Positions 56,740 through 64,000 of a DNA stretch of 64,000 nucleotides are shown piece after piece. The DNA is from Liolophura sinensis (taxonomy: Eukaryota > Mollusca > Polyplacophora > Chitonida > Chitonidae): contig NC_088306.1 in the NCBI RefSeq assembly GCF_032854445.1, positions 15,371,386 through 15,435,385 on the forward strand, given 5' to 3'. Position numbers and translations under genes: made by a program. The notes under the pieces are model-generated. The model was not told where the DNA came from. It saw only the letters and a program-made list of their open reading frames with translations, and did not search any database. How positions within the stretch are numbered: position 1 is the stretch's first letter; every line of letters starts with the position of its first letter.

Positions 56740-59470
56740 TCAGAAAGTTATTCTATTTGAAACATGTGACTCTCCATTGGCTCAGATTGTTAGACGAACA
56801 CAACACCACACCAAATGTATGTACAAACGGATAAACTATCCCATGAGAATTTTAAAAAGTATAACTTTTGTTTTATCAAATAAGTCAGAAAAAAATGTCT
56901 GTGGTTGTTTAGGACTGTTTCTACCCCACTTCCGAGATAACTTTTATATACAACTTTGTGCAAAGAGTAAACACACTGCACAAGATGATAAACACCTGGG
57001 CTGTTTAAAATACTGATGAGGCTGGCTGAATTCATTAACAGATCCAGAAATTACCCATCACACAGTATAATTTCCCTTAAAATAAATCAGTCACGAAAAT
57101 GACTTCCAAAATTATAATTCCTCTGGACTGAAACGGATCATAATTTATTCGCATGTACGAACCACATCGCTCACATCTTATTATCCCAAGCCAGATTGTT
57201 GAACATTTCTTATTATGCATTTTAAACAGGAGTAAAAATACAGTATGTTCAAGCTGCTGTTACAAAGATTAAATCTAACATACTTGAAAATACAAGCGTT
57301 CAGCATCTGTTATGTAGCCATAGAATAAAATATGTAACATCTGACATTCTATATGTTCCACCCCATTTCATTAAGTGAATTGATGATATACAAGACCTTG
57401 GTTGCCCTTTAATGGCAGGCTTGCTCCCTTTACATGGATTGAGATTCCCACTATGAATGAAATTTACTGCTTATAACTTCAGATGAAATTAAATGTGGAA
57501 ATCTAGAAGATCTTCTAACTTTTGATAGGGTGGTCCTAATGCCACCATACATGCTATTAGTGCTGCCTCACTAAGACACCATGCCATAAAGTCACCAGAC
57601 ATGATCTGGTCACATTATCCGGACTCCACACCAACCAGTGCATGATATATCCTTAATCTACTATTCGAAAAAGCGTCAAGTACCAAATTTTGGTACGTCT
57701 GTTGTGATCTGAAAGGGGATTGAACCGTTCATCATTTACTCACTCCAGGATTACTTGAAGCACTCGGCTATCACAGCAATAACACAGAAACTGGGTACAA
57801 GTTACAGCAATCTACCAATGAAACTTCACTGGTCATTGATTAGTGTTCTAGTATAACGATATTGTAGCTATACGAGTGTGAAACCCGTGATCGCTGGGGA
57901 AACTAATGAATTGTAGAATAAGGAAGTGAGAGGAAAACTTTCTTACGTGTCTTTAACTTCCAAGGGAAGTAGCCACATTAATTATTGGCAAGTCAGAAAA
58001 TAGCACAAACGACCATACAAGCACCGTCAACAATGTCACCACTAAGAAAATAACAGCAGCGATAATAGATATATTTATGCGAAGCATGCCTCTTTTACAC
58101 TTGTTCTTTTTATACGTCTTTTCATTTGTAATTATTCGGTTTAGAGATCACAGGCAGTTGACAAGTAATTTCTTACCTCTGAAAGAATTCCATAGTTCCC
58201 ACTAAACTTCATCGTAGGACAAGTTCAGCACATAATATGATGTAAACACCATGCCTATGGCATTCATCAGGTTTTAAAAAAAAATCTTGACCAAACATAA
58301 ACCTGCTCTAGGAAAACCCGTACATGCTGTCCAGCCATTTCCTACCCGATACAGAACCCCTCAAAAACCAATTGCCTAAGTTGATTGTGACCACTATTGC
58401 AGCACACGTTAAAAAAACATTTGTTGCCACGCTAATTACAATCAACTTAACCTACTATCGCCTTGTACAGGAGGTACCTGGGGCACGTAAAGAGCATTTA
58501 ACATCTATGGCAGCCAGTACTGTACAAGTATTACGTCGCCATGGTAGTTACGTGAATGTAGCGGTCTTTGTGAAACGGGATTCTGGCTGCCCAAATTCTT
58601 CGACAAGATGTATGGATGGACTGAACAGAAAGCCATACATATAATGAAGACAATACCCAGAGTTGGCAAAGGGCCACAGACACTACAGCGACTACTTCCT
58701 TTCTACAAGGAGCGAATAAAAATCCCAAATCTGCAACTCCTAGAACTATATATGACTACGGTGGTAAGTCACGGTGGTATTTACCCTTTTGGAAATTCAA
58801 TATGATATCATGTGAAGAAAGTGTATGTGTATTTTCATGATGCTGACACGGTAACATTTCTCCTTATGTCGTTATAATGTGGCAGTGTCAACGAGGAGCT
58901 AATATTAAAACAGGCGCGACAGTCTTCTGAGTATCGGGAAGCAGTAGAAATAAAAATATTGATTTGGGTGCAAAGCATGAACTAACGTGCACCATGACAG
59001 CTGCCAACATTGGCTGGACTTAAATCTAACCCGATCTTCCACTTCCACACGTGCCAGAAGAGGGTGTATGAATCAGAGGCTGGTGCAGCTCTAAAAAGGC
59101 AATATGATCAAATTTATGTTCAATTTTATTCAAAAGCAAGGTGTTTTATATAAATATTTATCTTAGGGTTTAATGTCGTACTTGCTTGCTTATGCAAGAA
59201 CAGCAATATGCCATCAAACTTTGACAGTGCATCTATAACATGCTTGAAAGAAACTGATAACATTGGCAAATCGCCTTCTAAATTAAAGGTTTACCACCAT
59301 TTATAGTGGGTAATAGAAAAGCCAATTTTTTCGCAGTTTACCTCGATCCAAACATTATTTCTTTACTATGGCTAGGTTGATTTCATGAAGATTTACACTA
59401 ATTGATCATCTGTTACATTTTTTTTTGTAAATAAGCCTAGCATGGATCTAAAATATGGATGGTCACAAAT
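56740..59470. other. Intergenic stretch, only an inverted-repeat element recognised
   Basis: At 58375-58600 a palindromic element holds ctaagttgattgtgaccac against ttacaatcaacttaacc, and gccatggtagttacgtg, related to 36648-36760. The frames at 58324-58805 are derived from it. No exon was seen elsewhere. Confidence 0.45.
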
Positions 59471-59510
59471 TTAAAAGCGTCCACAACAGGCCCAAATGAC
59501 TGGATTATAA

Positions 59511-61431
59511 TTAAATCCCTCGGGGAATAAAATATGCACACAAACCTGAAAACATAGTTTTAATTTTTGCCTGAATTCTACAACACTGTATGGGAGACAA
59601 AACATCTGACAAGTCCTTTTCAGGCTGAATGTACTCAATGTCCTCTCCTGCAAAAACTCGCATTTCTGTGAGTTTCTTAACAACCTTTTCATTCTGCACT
59701 GGAGGCAATTCCCATATAGCAATTTCCCCATCTTGACTTTCAGCAGGTCCCTCAGCCATATCTGATAGGGGAATGTCAAAGGTAGTGGTGCTTTCGATTC
59801 AGCTTGTTATCCGGAAACTGTGATAACCGAACCTCTATATAGTATACTCTCTGAAGAGCAACTTGTTGCCTAGATATCCTAGGCGTTAAAACCAGCTGTA
59901 CAATTCTCTGCAGAAGTATAATGTTTTGCCAGACAGCATCAGAAGTGTCCTCTACCCTGTCACCGATCACCAGGGGAGTAAATCGCAGCAAGCACGTCTG
60001 TTGAGCTTGGCCACCTATTTTACTTCCCTTCTCCAAATCGTTGACATTTGGTTTGTCACGCGCATCATCTCTCAACAATTTCAATGTTGAGAATTTTCTT
60101 CCTAAATACTGCCAAGAGGATCACTTTTTTGTGAAAATGAAGTATGCAAAATACAATGCCAGATCACACTGAAGAACCCCTTCAAATAGATCATGTGCTA
60201 AGCAAGGAGGTAAACCTGGACCTCATACGTGAAACTATTTCAGCTGGTTAAATAAAGAGTCAAATTTCATACCATAAAATCGGTCAAGTTGTGGATCACT
60301 CTGAACTTTGATCACTGCTTCTTTGTAAGCACTTATGCCATGCTTCCAACCTAGAAAACCGGAATCTTCTACCTCTTTTGTGGTTGCCAAGCAATATCTA
60401 CATTTGTAATGTGCGCTGCTAAATGTCACCACAAAACCGCCAATACAATGACTCCCAAAGTTATCGCCTAAAATGAACACCACTGTTCCACGTATTGTAT
60501 TGCTTAAACCGAGTGTAGGTATATCTATTCCAGTTTCCAGTGTGTTTAGATCATTTATGAGTGTCCCAAAAACTTTCCTCTGGCCAAAGTAAACTAAATC
60601 GGATTCTTTGCAGAGTAAAACAAGTTGAACTGGGTCGATTTCTGAACGACACAATGAACCAAAATGAAATATATGGCGAGTGTCTTATGTTTCTCTTTGG
60701 CACTTCCTAATGGGTCCACAACTTCAAATGCATCTTGATACAGAATAATTTTCAAAGATGATGATTCTCTCCTGAATGGTTCATTTGACCTAAAAACATT
60801 TCCATCTACATAATGTTGTAAATCAATGTTCTCCGTCATTGTTTCCGAGTGTACATATGGTCTTTGACAGTTCCATCGTGGAAAATGGCTTGTAGAGTTT
60901 TAACATCATGACAAAAACGTTTACTATTTTTAGAATTAAGACCAAGATACAGTTCAACAGGTGCAACATTTCGAAACTGTTCTTTGTAATATTTGTCTTC
61001 ACTGTAATGCGTTCCAAGAACACTGTCTCTCCTTCCATGACATCTCTGAAAAATGTCAGAATCAAATGTCTCCTTAACAACCGAACTAATATTTTTTTCT
61101 GATGCACCTCTATCCAGCAATGTAGTTTTAAGAGTGGACTGAAGTATTCCCTGATTTAGTTCATTTATACTTTGGAGTTCATCAACCAAGGTTTGAACTG
61201 CTGCACTTGTTTTGTAATATGGTGTTTAGTTTGAAGTGTTAAATAAAGTAATGCAAGATTTCTTTCAGATGCTTTTGATAAGATTTCACAGCTTTGGCTG
61301 TCAGCAATGCTGCTTACAAACAAGTCTTCAGAACCCCAACTTTCAATACTACCAGTATTATCAGGCAGTTGTTCCGTTAGATCGAATTTGGTCCATGATT
61401 GATAGTTGCCGACGCACAGATTCAACTCCAC
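59511..61431 (-). pseudogene. Decayed transposase-like gene (GDNxGSHxIGGF / AHDLFEGV family) with SAM-like C terminus
   Basis: Successive frames on the minus strand give one collinear protein. N terminus MELNLCVGNYQSW; TLVDELQSINELNQGILQS; VDPLGSAKEKHKT (near 60700); LINDLNTLETGIDIP; ILGDNFGSHCIGGFV with YKCRYCLAT (60490-60380); AHDLFEGVLQCDLALYFAY (60200-60140); LLRDDARDKPNVND (60080-60040); IGDRVEDTSDAVW and NRKHHYL (59960-59785); then a SAM-like end with VVKKLTEMRVFAGEDIEYI and LSPIQ (59700-59570). At least four frameshifts or stops break it (near 61215, 60840, 60690 and 60125). The family is a multicopy invertebrate group that I associate with CACTA/EnSpm-like transposons, but that class is inference. 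A GC-richer segment at 61450-61740 lies upstream with a donor-like GTAAGTTTGG near 61623 and may be its promoter and leader. Confidence 0.6.
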
Positions 61432-61440
61432 TGCACTAGT

Positions 61441-63179
61441 TTTTTAGCCTCTGACATCTCGACGCTCGTTCTGATGGCAGCGTGCAACATGTTGTCGGAT
61501 AGCCGAAATCGAAGTATAGCCTGACGACACGCAATTCCTTACACCGCAACGAAATCGGGCCTCAGGCACAGAACCTACACCCGAACACAGACAAGATGTG
61601 CACGTAGATTCTCCAAACTTACCCGCTTAACTTTCGCTGCGCGCCAATCGGAAACACACCAATATCCATCGCCCTCTGGAGGCAGGCAACGTACAAAGGG
61701 GAGGTCACTAGCACCTTTGTAAATTGCATTCTCTAAGCGGCCAATAGGTCTGCAATGTAAAAAACATCTTAACTTATATTAGGTCTTTTGTCACTGAAAA
61801 CGTCTTTACAAATAATTTCTGTCTCTTTCTTTCGACAACGTACGTGGTTATCTGTTATATATTATTTCTGTGAAAATCAATTTAAAATTTTACCACTCAT
61901 TATTGTTTTCATAAGAATGGACAATAATTCCTTCAATGAGCATTAGCTGAACGTTGTAACCTTGACAACAACATCAAAATAACAATTAAAATGTTAATCG
62001 TTTTTTCACAGTCACTCAGGTCTAGTAAATGGTGTACTAAACGTCAAGTGGTCAGTCAAAAAAAAACAATTTGTTGATGTACGTGTACACGATGTTAATT
62101 TATCATCAAATGCAATGGGCAGTAATGAGATTTAATCAGTATCTTTAATTCGCGCTGTGGTCAAAACTAAGACTGTAATTATAGAATTTATGACTAAGTA
62201 AATAAATAATCTGATAATAGAGCACAGGCCAAGCCATGTAAATTTACAGCTGCACAAAATTGTGAATCTCCTAAATTTTGGAGTAATATTACACATAATA
62301 AATGTAAATTAACACCTGGAAGTATTGTCCACCCAAAACAGTCCTAATGGGTGTGAATATCTACAACTTATCACATGGTAAATATACAGACGTAATGCAG
62401 ACCTGCAAATATTTGTAAATATACGACATGGTCCAGTAAATATACAAAAAAGGAAGCCAAATAACACCTTTAAAAACTGTAAATCTTTCCACAGCCGCAA
62501 CGATTGTGACAATTAACAGTATTATTTACAGTAATTTAACAGACTTTTTTCACAGTGCATATCGGCCGTCAACCAAAATGGACGTTCCATGTCAATAATG
62601 TCAATCCACTTATAATCCACTTAAATCCACTTCAACTGTTACATAGGTATGTCGGTTCAATGTGTAGGTTATTTAGCTCTGCACCTCAATGGTTTAATGA
62701 TGAACTACTTGGATTAGTGTATGAGAAAGACTCCAGTAATTGTTTTTCTTTATAAACATTGTATAAGCGCCATATATAAACCCCGCACTATGATGAAGTA
62801 CCACATAAAGCGTGGAAATATTGTTAATCTCTGCAGAATTATATAAGAGCCAGACGTGAAGATGACACAGGTAAATTTCAGTTACCGACGGCGGTAATTT
62901 TTGGAAAGATGTGTCAAGTTTAATTCTTTTGTCAAAGTACCGTAAGTGACAAAAAGGTAATTTGGTGGTTTTTATTGGGTCACATGGTGTCGTGAACTAG
63001 CACTATATAACGCCACACGAAATATTGCTGTGATTTCCCCAGTCTTGCAAATGTCCTAACTTCTAGTACTTTCGTGAATATTGGCTGCACAAGTATAAAG
63101 GTCGCACGAACACGTTTGCACAGTCCCCTGTTTTGAGTACGGTGTTTACTGGCATGTGATGTGTATCGTGTTTCCTTGC
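61441..63179. other. Non-genic stretch, GC-richer at its start
   Basis: 61450-61740 is GC-richer and may be the 5' region of the transposase-like pseudogene. 61740-63179 is AT-rich, and no exon or repeat family was recognised. Confidence 0.4.
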
Positions 63180-63920
63180 GTTTTATGTGTGCTGTGTTTC
63201 CCGGCTGGCGATGCCGGCCGTGTTTCCTGGCTTGTGATGCCGGCCGTGTTTGCTGGCTTGCGATGTCGACCGTGTTTTCTGCATTGCCATGTGGGCCGTG
63301 TTTGCTGCATTGCCATGCGGGCCGCTGTATCTGGATTCCTGTCGTTCGGCCTGTGTGCTGACGCGGGCCATGTTTGCTGCATTGCCATGCGGGCCGTTGT
63401 ATCTGGATTCCTGTCGTTCGGCCTGTGTGGTGACGCGGGCCGTGTTTGCTGCATTGCCATGCGGGCCGCTGTATCTGGATTCCTGTCGTTCGGCCTGTGT
63501 GGTGACGCGGGCCGTGTTTGCTCCATTGCCATGTGGTCCGTTGTATCTGGATTCCTGTCGTTCGGCCTGTGTGCTGACGCGGGCGGTGTTTGCTGCATTG
63601 CCATGTGGGCCGTGTTTGCTGCATTGCCATGCAGGCCGCTGTATCTGGATTCCTGTCGTTCGGCCTGTGTGCTGACGCGGGCCATGTTTGCTGCATTGCC
63701 ATGCGGTCTGTTGTATCTGGATTCCTGTCGTTCGGCCTGTTTGCTGACGCGGGCCGTGTTTGCTGCATTGCCATGTGGGCCGTTGCATCTGGATTCCTGT
63801 CGTTCGGTCTGTGTGGTGAGGCGGGCCGTGTTTGCTACATTGCCATGCGGGTTCTTGTATCTGGATTCCTGCCGTTCGGCCTGTGTGCTGATGCTGACGG
63901 TGTTTACTGGATTGTGATTG
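63180..63920. repeat. GC-rich compound minisatellite, 26-bp and 72-bp units
   Basis: A 26-bp module (ccgtgtttgctgcattgcc) is repeated alone at 63180-63306 and again at 63595-63621. Elsewhere it alternates with a 46-bp module (gtatctggattcctgtcgtt) to make 72-bp units starting at 63307, 63379, 63451, 63523 and onward. Long frames are open on both strands (plus 63156-63917, 253 codons; minus 63183-63965, 260 codons; minus 62980-63774, 264 codons). This is what a stop-free unit of 24 codons gives without any protein being made. Base composition is strikingly different from the flanks. Confidence 0.9.
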
Positions 63921-64000
63921 TAATGGATGTGTTGTAAATTTTATGATTTTGATTTTGTCTGACATTCGATTTTTTCTGTTATATCTTTTATCAAACGTTT

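Noticed and set aside
60235-61431. Several separate small ORFs
   Set aside because: They are consecutive pieces of one frameshifted transposase-like protein.

Overview
This is a eukaryotic genomic window: AT-rich, with interrupted genes bounded by GT-AG introns, dense tRNA-derived SINEs, minisatellites and decayed transposons. The gene sequences are animal. The dominant SINE (cctccgtggctcagttgg head, AATAAA-rich tail) resembles elements I associate with lophotrochozoans such as molluscs and brachiopods. The species cannot be fixed from the sequence alone.

Three protein-coding genes can be modelled exon by exon. (1) MFSD1, a lysosomal major-facilitator transporter, lies on the minus strand (CDS 23073 down to 12707). 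It has twelve exons whose phases all join, giving 464 residues. (2) BAP18 (C17orf49-like chromatin subunit with a SANT domain) lies on the plus strand (CDS 23509 to 33848). It has five exons and 162 residues. The two genes are head to head with 435 bp between start codons, so they probably share a bidirectional promoter. (3) A short MGAT4-like GT54 glycosyltransferase lies on the minus strand (53963 down to 42853). It has three exons and a 9.2 kb first intron, but its catalytic exon lacks three single bases relative to the family, so it is either a pseudogene or affected by base-calling errors.

Layout: 1-4.3 kb is AT-rich sequence with two SINE families. 4.4-12.65 kb, downstream of MFSD1, holds five unrelated tandem arrays with units of 69, 42, 39, 44 and about 71 bp; the last lies in the probable MFSD1 3' UTR and forms a row of hairpins. 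12.7-23.1 kb is MFSD1, followed by the shared promoter. 23.5-33.8 kb is BAP18, with a RecQ-like helicase fragment, a palindromic MITE, SINEs and an intronic duplication inside its introns. 33.9-42.8 kb has no recognised gene but holds a 75-bp array, several inverted-repeat elements (Harbinger-like and mariner-like), poly-C tracts and microsatellites. 42.85-53.96 kb is the MGAT4-like gene, whose large intron houses a Penelope-like retroelement remnant and a 969-bp terminal-inverted-repeat element carrying a FLYWCH-like ORF. 54.3-59.4 kb is repeats. 59.5-61.4 kb is a decayed transposase-like gene. 63.2-63.9 kb is a GC-rich compound minisatellite open in several frames on both strands.

The genes form no pathway: MFSD1 is a membrane transporter, BAP18 a chromatin reader subunit and the third a Golgi-type glycosyltransferase. 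The most unusual signal is the hairpin array downstream of the MFSD1 stop codon. It shows one compensatory stem change, and both imperfect copies become G-U wobbles only when read as MFSD1-sense RNA.
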